From Microbispora catharanthi (lineage in GTDB: Bacteria > Actinomycetota > Actinomycetes > Streptosporangiales > Streptosporangiaceae), in assembly GCF_006334915.2 (NCBI RefSeq), contig NZ_VDMA02000001.1:310001-374000 (forward strand): DNA of 64,000 bases. Direction: 5' to 3'. The position numbers and the translations under genes are program-made. Each line of letters opens with the position of its first letter. The stretch's first letter is position 1. This document shows positions 1 to 9,346 of the stretch, in pieces. The notes below the pieces were generated by a model. That model saw only the letters and a program-made list of their open reading frames with translations. It made no database searches and was not told where the DNA came from.

Positions 1-2063
1 CCGCGGTCGCCGCCACGGAGATGTCGATCAGAACGGGCGACACGGTCCGCCTCGGCGAGTTGACCGCGAAGGTCACCGGCCTGTTCGAGCCGGCGCGTCC
101 CGCCGACCGGTTCTGGGCACTCGAGCCGGAACTCACGTACGTCATCCACCAGCGCGTGCCGCTCGCCATCGAGGACGATCTGATCGTCACCGCGCTCACC
201 GACGGCGACAGCCTCGCGGGCGCCGAACTGCCGATGGTCTTCCGATGGCTCGTCACCCCGGCGCCGGACCGCGTCACCGCGGGCAACGCGGCGGCCGTGC
301 TCGCCGCGACGGAGGAGTTCGGCCGCCGCCTGGGCAGGCAGGACCTCGAAGTGGCCCTGTCGACCGGGTTCGACCGCATGTTGCAGGAGTACCTGGACCG
401 GCTGGCCGTCACGCGCGCGCTGATCACGATGTTCCTGAGCGGGCTGGCCGTCGTCTGCCTGGGCACCACGGCCCTGGCCGTGCTGCTGCTCGTCCAGCGG
501 GTGCACGGCGACCTGCTGCTGATGCGCGCCCGAGGCGCGTCCCTGGTCCAGGTCGTGGGCGCCTGCGGGGGAGCGGTCGCGCTCGCGGCGGTGCCGGCGG
601 CCGCGGCGGGCCAGGTGGCCGCGGGCCTCGTGCCTGGCGCCCCGACGGCGGTCGCGCGGCTGGGACCGGCCGCGCTGGCGGCGGGGACCGTCGCGATCGC
701 CTGCGTCGCCGTCGCGCTGCGCCAGTCCCCAGGGCGGCAGTCTGCACGACGGCGGGGGCAAGGACGGCTGACCCAAGGACGACTGACAGGGAGCGCGGCC
801 CGCCGGATCGTGATGGAGATCCTGGTGCTCGTGGTCGCCGTGGCGAGCCTCCATCTCCTGCGCACCCACGGTCTCGGCACCGGCGACGCGTTCCTCGCGC
901 CGGCGCCCGTGCTGCTGGCGCTGGCCGCCGCGCTGGCGGTGCTGCGCGCCGGCCCTGCTCTGATCCACCTGGCCTTCCGGGCCGCCGCCCGGCGCACCGC
1001 CGCCGTGCCGTTCCTCGGGCTCGCCGCCGCCCGGGCCGTGCCGGGCGCCGCGCTGCCGGTGCTCACGCTGCTGCCGGCCGTCGCACTGGCGGCGTACGGA
1101 ATGGTCACCGCCGGAGGGCTGGAGGAGGCCCAGCGGCAGGCGGCGTGGGAGCGGACCGGCGCCGAGATCAGGGTGGAGCGTGAGCAGGGCATCCCCCCGG
1201 AGACGCTGGAGCAGATCACGCACGCGCCTGGCGTCCGGGCCGTCGTCCCGGCCGCGGTCGGGACGACGGTCGCCGAGGTTGGCTTCGGCGGGCGGCCGGC
1301 CACGGTCGTCGCGGTCGACCTCGGCGCCTACCGCCGGCTGGCCGCGGGCAGCCCGCTCCACCTGCCTGCGCCGGGGACCGGTGCGCTGGTCTCGCCCGAC
1401 CTGTCCGCCATGCGGAGCTTCGAGATCGGCTGGCCCGCGCAGATGACGGTCACCCCGGCGGGGACCGTCGACGCGATGCCGGGGGTGCGGGCGGGCGACG
1501 GCGCTCTCATCGTCCTCCCCGCGGCTCCCGAGCACGTCAACACGCTGCTGATCGCGGGAGACGCCGGCGCGGTCAGGCCGCTGCTGCCGTCCGGCGCGCG
1601 CATGTCCACCGTGGCGGGCGCGCTCGCCGACATCACCGGCACGCCGCTGACGGCGGCGCTGACCGCCGCGCTGCGGGTCGCCGCCGCGGCGCTGGCCGCG
1701 TACGCGCTGGCGGCCGTCGCGATCGCCCTGACCGGAGGCGCGGCCCGGCGGGCGGAGGACCTCGCCCTGCTGCGCGCCCTCGGCCTCACCCGCAGGCAGG
1801 CCGGCCTGATCACCGTCCTGGAGGCGGCCCCGCTGCTCGTCCTGACCGCCGTCGCCGGGCTGGCGGCCGGTCTCGCCATGCCCGCGCTGCTCGGGCCGGG
1901 AATCGACCTGTCGGCGTACGCGGGCGGGCGCCACGGCGCCCTGGCGACCGCCGCGCTCCTGCCCGTCCTGCCCTGTGTCGTGGCCGGTGCTCTGGCCGCC
2001 GGGGTCGCCGCCGTCGCCCTCGCGGGCGCCTACCTGGGAGGAAGCCGTGGACACGCTGGCTGA
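1..2063 (+). CDS. FtsX/MacB-type ABC transporter permease (5' end outside window)
   Basis: The reading frame is open from the first bases, so the N-terminus lies upstream of the window; the first in-window ATG is at 21. The visible ~686 residues alternate hydrophobic segments (around residues 140-160, 180-235, 270-330 of the visible part) with a periplasmic-like region, and end with a four-helix FtsX module containing the typical stretch 'LALLRALGLTRRQAG' before the last helices. It is therefore the large permease of an ABC exporter of the MacB/FtsX class, which usually moves lipids, peptides or drugs rather than importing solutes. The two ATPase genes that follow overlap it by 17 nt and 8 nt in turn, so the three form one operon. 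The substrate cannot be deduced from sequence. Confidence 0.88.
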   Translation, partial: AVAATEMSIRTGDTVRLGELTAKVTGLFEPARPADRFWALEPELTYVIHQRVPLAIEDDLIVTALTDGDSLAGAELPMVFRWLVTPAPDRVTAGNAAAVLAATEEFGRRLGRQDLEVALSTGFDRMLQEYLDRLAVTRALITMFLSGLAVVCLGTTALAVLLLVQRVHGDLLLMRARGASLVQVVGACGGAVALAAVPAAAAGQVAAGLVPGAPTAVARLGPAALAAGTVAIACVAVALRQSPGRQSARRRGQGRLTQGRLTGSAARRIVMEILVLVVAVASLHLLRTHGLGTGDAFLAPAPVLLALAAALAVLRAGPALIHLAFRAAARRTAAVPFLGLAAARAVPGAALPVLTLLPAVALAAYGMVTAGGLEEAQRQAAWERTGAEIRVEREQGIPPETLEQITHAPGVRAVVPAAVGTTVAEVGFGGRPATVVAVDLGAYRRLAAGSPLHLPAPGTGALVSPDLSAMRSFEIGWPAQMTVTPAGTVDAMPGVRAGDGALIVLPAAPEHVNTLLIAGDAGAVRPLLPSGARMSTVAGALADITGTPLTAALTAALRVAAAALAAYALAAVAIALTGGAARRAEDLALLRALGLTRRQAGLITVLEAAPLLVLTAVAGLAAGLAMPALLGPGIDLSAYAGGRHGALATAALLPVLPCVVAGALAAGVAAVALAGAYLGGSRGHAG

Positions 2064-2992
2064 CCTGGAGGCCCGGGCCACGCGGGGCGGTCCCGCGTTC
2101 GGCGCGGACGCCCACATCCTGTGCGACAACCTCGTGCGGATCTACAAGACCGAGGGCTCCGCCGCGGTCGAGGTGGTCGCCCTGCAGGGTCTCGACCTGC
2201 TCATCGGCCGGGGTGAGCTGGTGGCGATCGTCGGGGCCTCGGGATCGGGCAAGTCGACGCTGCTCAACATCCTGTCGGGGCTCGACGTGCCCACGGCCGG
2301 GCTGGCCCGGGTCGCCGGGACCGACCTGCTGTCCATGACTCCGCGCGACCGTCTCCGCTACCGGCGGTCGGTCGTGGGCTTCGTCTGGCAGCAGACCACC
2401 CGCAACCTGCTGCCGTACCTCACCGCGCGGGAGAACGTCATGCTCCCCATGCGGCTGGCGGGCGGCGCGTCCCGCCGGGCCAGGTCGTCCCGTACGGACG
2501 AGCTGCTGGAGCTGACGGGGATGGCGGACCGCGCGGACCGGCGGCCCGGGGAGATGTCCGGCGGCGAGCAGCAGCGGGTGGCCGTCGCCGTCGCCCTGGC
2601 CAACGCGCCCGAGGTGGTGCTCGCCGACGAGCCCACCGGCGAGCTGGACAGCGAGAGCGCCGAGACGGTCTTCGGCGTGCTGCGCCACGCCAACCGCGAG
2701 CTCGGCGTCACGACCGTCGTCGTGACGCACGACCCGATGGTGTCGGAGCAGGTCGACCGGACCATCGGCATCCGGGACGGCCGCACCTCCAGCGAGACGT
2801 TCCGCCGCACCTCCTCAGACGGGAGGGTGGTCGCCGAGGAGTACGCCGTGCTGGACCGGGCCGGGCGCCTGCAACTGCCGAGGGAGTTCATCAACGCCCT
2901 GTCGATGGAGCACCGGGTGCGCCTGGAGCTCGAACGCGACCACATCGGGGTCTGGCCGTCGGCCACCGGCGACGACACAGAGGAAGAGACGA

Positions 2993-3000
<8 letters not shown>
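2047..3000 (+). CDS. ABC exporter ATP-binding protein with AbrB-like C-terminal tail
   Basis: A GTG at 2047 preceded by GGGAGGA, overlapping the permease stop, is the best start; the frame stays open upstream to 1975. The protein of 317 residues has Walker A (GASGSGKST), a Q-loop, signature (MSGGEQQRV), Walker B (VVLADEPTGELDS) and an H-loop, in the order of the MacB/LolD family. After about residue 250 it continues for some 55 residues beyond the usual family end. That tail reads VLDRAGRLQLPREF followed by a short beta-rich stretch, which resembles the swapped-hairpin AbrB/SpoVT fold (DxxGRxxIP). The family assignment is secure; the AbrB resemblance is my own pattern match. It should energise the upstream permease. 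Confidence 0.9.
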
Positions 3001-3661
<661 letters not shown>

Positions 3662-4597
3662 TCATGTCCAGGGGAGGGCGGCGCGGCGGGCCCAGTAGGT
3701 CTCGGCGTCCTCCGCCAGATCGGCGAGCGCCTCCTCGGTCGCGTCGTCCCAGGTGACGGCGAGTGCCGCCAGGTTCTCGGCGAGCTGAGTGGTCGTGGCC
3801 GCGCCGCTCAGCACGACCCCCGCCCACGGGCGGGCGAGCACGGCGGCGAGTGCCAGGGCGTCGGGGGTGACGCCGCGTTCGCGTGCGGCGAGCGCCAGGG
3901 CCGGCGGCGCGCCGCGGGCGGTCAGCCTGCCGTTGGCCACGCCCTCCTTGACGATCACGCTAAGGCCGGCCGCGTGCGCCCGGGCCAGGGCCTCACCCGC
4001 CGAGCGCTCCAGCAGGTTCCACGTCGACTGGACCGTGTCGAAGATCCCGGTCGCGACCGCCCTGTCGATCGTCGCGGCCTGGCGGGGACCGGTGGTGGAC
4101 AGGCCCACGGCGACGCCCTCGGCGCGCAGAGCGCGCAGCGCGCCGAGCACCTCCTCGTCGTCGAGCACCCCGCTCTCGACCGTGGCGGAATGGATCTGGT
4201 AGAGCGACAGATGCTCGCCGAGCAGTTCCCGGGTCTCGCCGAGCTGGCGGCGCAGCCGCGCGGCCGACAGGTCCTTCTCCTCGTGGCGGTCGGCGTCCAT
4301 GCGCCAGCCGCCGACGTACTCGTACCCCCACTTCGACCCGACCTCGACCTCGCCGGGCCGGATGCCCCGGTTGGCCAGCCAGCCCGCGAGGAACTCCTCC
4401 GCCAGGCCGTAGGAGCGGGCCACGTCGTAGTAGCGCACGCCCGCCGCCCGGGCGGCGTCCAGCACCTCCCAGGTGCGCGCCCGCATCGCCGCCACATCGC
4501 GGTCACCGCCGAGGTCCTCGTCCCGGCCGAGTGTGATGTACGCGGGGCGGCCGATCGCGGCGAGCCCGAGACCCATTTCCTGCACCCATTTCCGCAT
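3662..4597 (-). CDS. aldo/keto reductase
   Basis: This is an NAD(P)H-dependent oxidoreductase of the AKR superfamily, 311 residues from ATG 4597 (or 304 from ATG 4576, which starts at MGLGLAAIGR); neither start has a clear ribosome-binding site. The catalytic tetrad is visible: Asp and Tyr in DVARSYG, Lys in VGSKWGYEY, His in YQIHSA. The C-terminal half has the usual TIM-barrel pattern, ending near the cofactor-binding stretch GVVLSGAATTTQLAENL. It resembles the D-threo-aldose 1-dehydrogenase/L-galactose dehydrogenase branch, but the substrate is unknown. It is convergent with the ABC exporter operon and divergent from the polyprenyl synthase gene, with about 185 bp between the two starts. 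Confidence 0.88.
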   Translation of the reverse strand: MRKWVQEMGLGLAAIGRPAYITLGRDEDLGGDRDVAAMRARTWEVLDAARAAGVRYYDVARSYGLAEEFLAGWLANRGIRPGEVEVGSKWGYEYVGGWRMDADRHEEKDLSAARLRRQLGETRELLGEHLSLYQIHSATVESGVLDDEEVLGALRALRAEGVAVGLSTTGPRQAATIDRAVATGIFDTVQSTWNLLERSAGEALARAHAAGLSVIVKEGVANGRLTARGAPPALALAARERGVTPDALALAAVLARPWAGVVLSGAATTTQLAENLAALAVTWDDATEEALADLAEDAETYWARRAALPWT

Positions 4598-4781
4598 GGG
4601 GCACCACGTTAGGAGATATCGAGCGATCCGGCGGGACGCGCCGCCGGTCTGGGCTGAGGAGCGAGTGGGGAGTGAGCGCCCCGATGGTGAGCGGGAAGCA
4701 CGTGTGGCGAGGAGGCGGCCGGGGTATGCCGACAACTCCAGCCGGCCTGTGGGGTCCACTCGAGCCCGAGGTGGTGGGAGC

Positions 4782-5822
4782 GTGACGGAACCGGTTGCAG
4801 AGGGAGTGCGGACCGCGGCGGACGTGCTCGCCCGGACGCGCGACCTGGTGGAGCCCGCCCTGCGTCGTGCGGTAGACACCCTGCCTCCGTCGATGCGACG
4901 GATGGCGGGATACCACTTCGGATGGTGGGACGCGCGGGAGCGGCCGGTGCGGGCGGGCGGCGGCAAGGCCCTTCGGCCCGCGTTCACGCTCCTGGCGGCC
5001 GAGGGCGCCGGGGGAGACATGGACACGGCACTGCCGGCCGCGGTCGCGGTCGAGCTGGTGCACAACTTCTCCCTCGTCCACGACGACGTGATGGACGGCG
5101 ACGCGGTCCGCCGCCACCGCCCCACGGTGTGGAACGTCTTCGGGCGCTCCGACGCGATCCTGGCCGGCGACTCCCTGCTGGCGCTGGCCTTCGCCGTGCT
5201 CGCCGGGGGAGGCCGGCCCGCCGACAGCACGCGCACGCTGGCCCGGTGCGTCCAGTCGCTGCTGGACGGCCAGAGCGCCGACCTCGGCTTCGAGGAGCGC
5301 GCGGACGTGAGCCTGGGGGAGTGCGTACGCATGGCGGAGGGCAAGACGGGCGCGCTGTTCGGCTGCGCCTGCGCCCTCGGCGCGCTGCAGGCTGCCGCAT
5401 TCCCGGGGGGAGCCACCACCGAGCAGGTGGCCTTCCTGCGGGTGTTCGGCGAGCGCGTGGGGCTGGCGTTCCAGATCGTCGACGACCTGCTGGGCATCTG
5501 GGGCGACCCGGCCGTCACCGGCAAACCCGTCCACTCCGACCTGCGCAACCGGAAGAAGTCCCTGCCGGTCGTCGCCGCGCTGACGTCGGGCACGCCGGCC
5601 GGCGGCGCGCTCGCCATGCTGTACCGCCGCCCGCTCGCGCAGGCCGACCTCGCACGGGCGGCGCGGCTGGTGGACGAGGCGGGCGGGCGCGCGTGGAGCC
5701 TCGCCAGGGTGGACGACCTGTTGTCCGAGGCGCTGGAGGCGCTGCGGTCGGCGGAGCTGGCGCCGGGGCCGGCGGCGGGTCTGGAGGCCCTGGCCCGCCT
5801 GGCCGCCGACCGCGACCGCTAA
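4782..5822 (+). CDS. polyprenyl diphosphate synthase
   Basis: The GTG at 4782 follows GGGAG and gives a 346-residue protein starting VTEPVAEGVRTAADVLARTR. The first Asp-rich motif is DDVMD (inside LVHDDVMDGD) and the second is DDLLG; the basic KALRP motif that binds isopentenyl diphosphate is also present. It should elongate allylic diphosphates in the cytoplasm, making geranylgeranyl-PP or longer chains. The N-terminal stretch LPPSMRRMAGYHFGWWDA resembles, from memory, actinobacterial prenyltransferases annotated as cargo of family 2 encapsulins; no shell gene is in this window, so that role is speculative. Its stop codon overlaps the stop of the convergent MarR gene by two bases. Confidence 0.9.
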   Translation: MTEPVAEGVRTAADVLARTRDLVEPALRRAVDTLPPSMRRMAGYHFGWWDARERPVRAGGGKALRPAFTLLAAEGAGGDMDTALPAAVAVELVHNFSLVHDDVMDGDAVRRHRPTVWNVFGRSDAILAGDSLLALAFAVLAGGGRPADSTRTLARCVQSLLDGQSADLGFEERADVSLGECVRMAEGKTGALFGCACALGALQAAAFPGGATTEQVAFLRVFGERVGLAFQIVDDLLGIWGDPAVTGKPVHSDLRNRKKSLPVVAALTSGTPAGGALAMLYRRPLAQADLARAARLVDEAGGRAWSLARVDDLLSEALEALRSAELAPGPAAGLEALARLAADRDR

Positions 5823-6343
5823 CCGTCCACCGCGTCCACCGCGTCCACCCCGTTCACCTCGTCCGCCCCGGCCGCCGCGGTGAGCTCGCGCAGCGTCCGC
5901 GCGAGCGTACGGCGGCTGTCCGGCGGCAGATGGCGCAGCGCGGCGGCGATGTGCCCGCGGCGGGCCGCGCGGATCCGTTCGAGCGACCTCCTGCCGGTGT
6001 CGGTGACGTCGATGCTGACCTCACGGCGGCTGTGCGGGGACAGCAGGCGCGTCAGCAGCCCGGCGGTGTGCAGGCGGGTCACCAGGCGGCCCGTGGCCGA
6101 GACCGACATGCCCAGCAGGGCGGCGAGCCCGCTCAGGTTCAGCGGGCCGTGCCGGTCGACCGCGAGCAGCACCCGCAACTGGGTGACCGACAGGTCGGTG
6201 CCGCGGACCACCGCGTTGAGGGTCATCTCCACCAGGGCGAGCGAGGCGTCCTCGACCGACCACGCGTCCTCCTCCAGCGCGGGGTCCGTCTCTTCCGAAG
6301 CTCCGAAATCCAGGGCTCCGGACTGCAGGGCTCCGGTGCTCAT
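5819..6343 (-). CDS. MarR-family transcriptional regulator
   Basis: The 174-residue protein has a winged helix-turn-helix between about residues 45 and 130 (LSVTQLRVLLAVDRHGPLN, then LLGMSVSATGRLVTRLHTAG, with the wing around SPHSRREVSIDVT), typical of MarR repressors that sense small ligands. The N-terminal 25 residues are Ala/Gly/Ser-rich and the end repeats VDAVDAVDG, both probably disordered. Its ATG at 6343 overlaps the TGA of the FAD/Fe-S dehydrogenase gene, making it the last gene of the TPP enzyme - dehydrogenase - regulator operon. It probably controls that operon or responds to its substrate; this is inferred from position. Confidence 0.9.
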   Translation of the reverse strand: MSTGALQSGALDFGASEETDPALEEDAWSVEDASLALVEMTLNAVVRGTDLSVTQLRVLLAVDRHGPLNLSGLAALLGMSVSATGRLVTRLHTAGLLTRLLSPHSRREVSIDVTDTGRRSLERIRAARRGHIAAALRHLPPDSRRTLARTLRELTAAAGADEVNGVDAVDAVDG

Positions 6344-9342
6344 CGCGTCCCCAGCACCCGCGCCGGGCCGGGCCTGCGCGAGGCGCGCCACTCCGGGTGG
6401 TCGCCCAGCGGCGTGCCCCGCACCCCGGCCGCCAGCAACTCCGCGAGGTGGATCGCCTGGCGTCCCACCCCCGCCTGCTCGATCTGCGTACGGCAGCTGA
6501 AGCCGTCGGCGAGGACGACCGTGCGGGCGTCGGCGGCGCGGATGGCCGGCAGGATCTCGTGCTCCGCGCAGGTCATCGACACCTCCAGGTGGCCGGCGGT
6601 GAAGCCGAAGTTCCCGGCGAGGCCGCAGCAGCCGCCCACCGCCTCCACCCGGACGCCGGCGCGGGACAGCAGGGCCTGATCGGTCTCGAAGCCGAGCACC
6701 GAGTGGTGGTGGCAGTGCGGCTGGGCGACGGCGTCCCGGTCGATCCGGGGCGGATCCCATCCGTCGGTCGCGCTCAGCAGCTCGGCGAGGGTCCTGGTCT
6801 GCTCGCGCAGCCGGGCGAAGTCCCGGTCGTGCGCGAACATCTCGGGCGCGTCGGCGCGGAACACCGCCGTGCAGCTCGGCTCCAGCCCGACGATCGGGAT
6901 GCCGCGGCGCAGTGCCGGGGCGAGCGTCCGCACGGTGCGGCGCAGCACCCGCCGCGCCACGCCGAGCTGGCCGGTCGATATCCACGTCAGGCCGCAGCAC
7001 AGCGTGCGCGGCGGGATCAGCACGCGATAGCCGGCCGACTCCAGCACCTCGACGGCGGCACTGCCGATGTGGGGGTGAAGGTTGTCGGTGAAGGTGTCCG
7101 GCCACAGCACCACGGGGCCCCGCTCGCCCCCGCCGCGCGTCCCGCGCCGCCGATACCAGTCGCTGAAGCGGACCCGCGCGAAGTCCGGCACCGGCCGGGC
7201 CGGTTCGAGCCCCGCCAGGCGCTTGGCGAGCCCGGACAGCACGGGCGCGTGCGCCAGCGCGTTGACCACGCCCGGAGCGAGCGCGGCCACGCGGGCCCAC
7301 ACCGGCAGCCACCCCATCGCGTAGTGGTCCATCGGCCTGATCCTGCGGGCGTAGTGGTGGGCGAGGAACTCGGCCTTGTACGTCGCCATGTCGACCTGCA
7401 TCGGGCAGTCGTGCTTGCAGCCCTTGCAGGCCAGGCACAGGTCGAGGGCGTCGTGCACGGCGGTGGAGCGCCAGCCGTCCCGCACCGCGGAGTCGGCGTG
7501 GCCGTTCAGCATCTCGAACAGCAGCCGGGAGCGTCCGCGAGTGGAGTGCTCCTCCTCGCCCGTGGCCCGGTAGGACGGGCACATGACACCGCCGACGTGC
7601 TCGCGGCACTTGCCGACCCCCACGCACCGCATGACGGCCCGCTGGAAGCTGCCCTCGTCGTCGGGGTAGCCGAAGTGCACGGGCGGGTCGGCGGGCGTCC
7701 ACTCGGGGCCGAGCCGCAGGTTCTCGTCCAGCCCGTACGGCGCGACGACCTTGCCCGGGTTCATCCGGTCGCCGGGATCGAAGACGGCCTTGACCTGTTC
7801 GAAGGCGGTCATGACCGCGGGCCCGAACATCTTGGGCAGCAGCTCGCCCCTGGCCTGCCCGTCGCCGTGCTCGCCCGACAGCGAGCCGCCGTAGGAGATG
7901 ACGAGATCGGCGGCCCGTTCGACGAAGGCCCGGAAGGCCGCCACCCCGTCGGCCGTCACCAGGTCGAACGGGATGCGGGTGTGCACGCAGCCCTGCCCGA
8001 AGTGCCCGTACAGGGAGGCGTCGCCGTAGCCGAACTCGTCGAACAGGCCGCGCAGGTCACGCAGGTAGCCGCCGAGCCTGTCCGGCGGTACGGCCGAGTC
8101 CTCGAAGCCCTCCCACGTCTCGCGCATGCCGGGCACGCGGGCGGTGGCGCCGAGCCCGGACTCGCGGACCTCCCACAGCTTCTTCTCGATCTTCGCGTCG
8201 TCGACGAAGGAGATGTGCGGCGCGTGCTCGCCGCCCTCCAGCTCTTGCAGCAGGTCACATGCCTTGGCGTCCGCCTCCTTCTGGGAGTCGGCGCCGAAGG
8301 AGACCATGAGCCAGCCGCCGCCCTCCGGCAGCCGCTTGAGGGCGTCGGGATGCATGTGCTTGCGCCGCTCGAAGTCCACGAGCTTGTCGTCCACCCCCTC
8401 CAGCTGGAGCGGGCCGTAGCGGGCGATGCGCGGCACGGCGTCGGCGGCCACGTTGATGTCGTGGTAGCCGAGCAGGAGGAGGCACTCGGCCTTGGGCGCG
8501 GGCACCAGGCGCAGCTCGGCCCGCAGCACGGTGACCAGCGTGCCCTCCGACCCGACCAGCGCCCTGGCCAGGTCGAACCCGGCCTCGGGCAGGAGCTGGT
8601 CGAGGTTGTAGCCCGACACCCGGCGGGGGATGTCGGGGAAGCGGCGGCGGATCTCGTCGGCGTGCTCGTCCACGATCGCGCGCAGCTCGCGGTAGATCCG
8701 CGCCCTCGGCCCGCCCTCGGCGACGATCCGGTCGAACTCCTCGCCGCCGGTCGGCCCCACCCATATCCGCTGGCCGTCGTAGGTGAGGATCTCCAGCCGC
8801 GCGATGTTGTCGGCGGTCTTGCCGTACGCCTGGGCGGTCGAGCCGCACGAGTTGTTGCCGATCATCCCGCCGAGCGTGCACTGGGAGTGCGTGGACGGGC
8901 GCGGCCCGAACATCAGGCCGGTGTCGGCCAGCAGCCGGTTCAGCACGTCGAGCACGATGCCGGGCTCGACGACGCAGGTGCGCGCCGCGGCGTCCACCGA
9001 CACCAGCCGGTGGCAGTACTTGGACCAGTCGATGACGACGGCGGTGTTGCAGGTCTGACCGCCCAGGCTCGTCCCGCCGCCCCGCGAGGTGATGGGCGCG
9101 CCGTGCTCCCGGCAGACCGCGATCGCCTCGGCCGCCGCGTCCACCGTGCGCGGCACCACCACCCCGAGCGGCACCTGCCGGTAGTTCGATCCGTCGGTGG
9201 AGTAGGCCCCCCGGCTGCCCGGGTCGAACCTGACCTCGCCGTCCACCCGGGCGGCGAGGTCCCGCTCCAGGTCGCGCACCCGCACGTACGGGCGTCGCGG
9301 CCGGGTCGTCACGGGCGGGGGAACGAGCACCTGGTCCGTCAT
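6340..9342 (-). CDS. FAD-linked oxidase/Fe-S dehydrogenase (YdiJ-like D-2-hydroxyacid dehydrogenase)
   Basis: This 1000-residue protein has the order of YdiJ-type enzymes: an FAD-binding PCMH domain (about 35-260, with PITSRGGGTSLGGQ and GGMIGNNSCG), an FAD-oxidase C-terminal domain (about 260-540, with SGEHGDGQARGELLP), a ferredoxin-like part with CVGVGKC and CLACKGCKHDCP (about 570-660), and two heterodisulfide-reductase-like cysteine modules (TLCCGLTW and EAVGGCCGLAGNFGF) near the end. Relatives oxidise D-lactate or D-2-hydroxyglutarate and pass electrons to the respiratory chain. It starts 4 nt after the stop of the pyruvate oxidase-like gene and overlaps the MarR gene. The exact 2-hydroxyacid is not determinable here; a lactate role next to a pyruvate-consuming enzyme would fit. 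Confidence 0.9.
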   Translation of the reverse strand: MTDQVLVPPPVTTRPRRPYVRVRDLERDLAARVDGEVRFDPGSRGAYSTDGSNYRQVPLGVVVPRTVDAAAEAIAVCREHGAPITSRGGGTSLGGQTCNTAVVIDWSKYCHRLVSVDAAARTCVVEPGIVLDVLNRLLADTGLMFGPRPSTHSQCTLGGMIGNNSCGSTAQAYGKTADNIARLEILTYDGQRIWVGPTGGEEFDRIVAEGGPRARIYRELRAIVDEHADEIRRRFPDIPRRVSGYNLDQLLPEAGFDLARALVGSEGTLVTVLRAELRLVPAPKAECLLLLGYHDINVAADAVPRIARYGPLQLEGVDDKLVDFERRKHMHPDALKRLPEGGGWLMVSFGADSQKEADAKACDLLQELEGGEHAPHISFVDDAKIEKKLWEVRESGLGATARVPGMRETWEGFEDSAVPPDRLGGYLRDLRGLFDEFGYGDASLYGHFGQGCVHTRIPFDLVTADGVAAFRAFVERAADLVISYGGSLSGEHGDGQARGELLPKMFGPAVMTAFEQVKAVFDPGDRMNPGKVVAPYGLDENLRLGPEWTPADPPVHFGYPDDEGSFQRAVMRCVGVGKCREHVGGVMCPSYRATGEEEHSTRGRSRLLFEMLNGHADSAVRDGWRSTAVHDALDLCLACKGCKHDCPMQVDMATYKAEFLAHHYARRIRPMDHYAMGWLPVWARVAALAPGVVNALAHAPVLSGLAKRLAGLEPARPVPDFARVRFSDWYRRRGTRGGGERGPVVLWPDTFTDNLHPHIGSAAVEVLESAGYRVLIPPRTLCCGLTWISTGQLGVARRVLRRTVRTLAPALRRGIPIVGLEPSCTAVFRADAPEMFAHDRDFARLREQTRTLAELLSATDGWDPPRIDRDAVAQPHCHHHSVLGFETDQALLSRAGVRVEAVGGCCGLAGNFGFTAGHLEVSMTCAEHEILPAIRAADARTVVLADGFSCRTQIEQAGVGRQAIHLAELLAAGVRGTPLGDHPEWRASRRPGPARVLGTR

Positions 9343-9346
9343 GGCG

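Noticed and set aside
4598-5617. N-terminal extension of the aldo/keto reductase frame by about 340 residues
   Set aside because: It is Ser/Arg-rich, runs through the polyprenyl synthase gene and has no family similarity; the reductase starts at 4597 or 4576.
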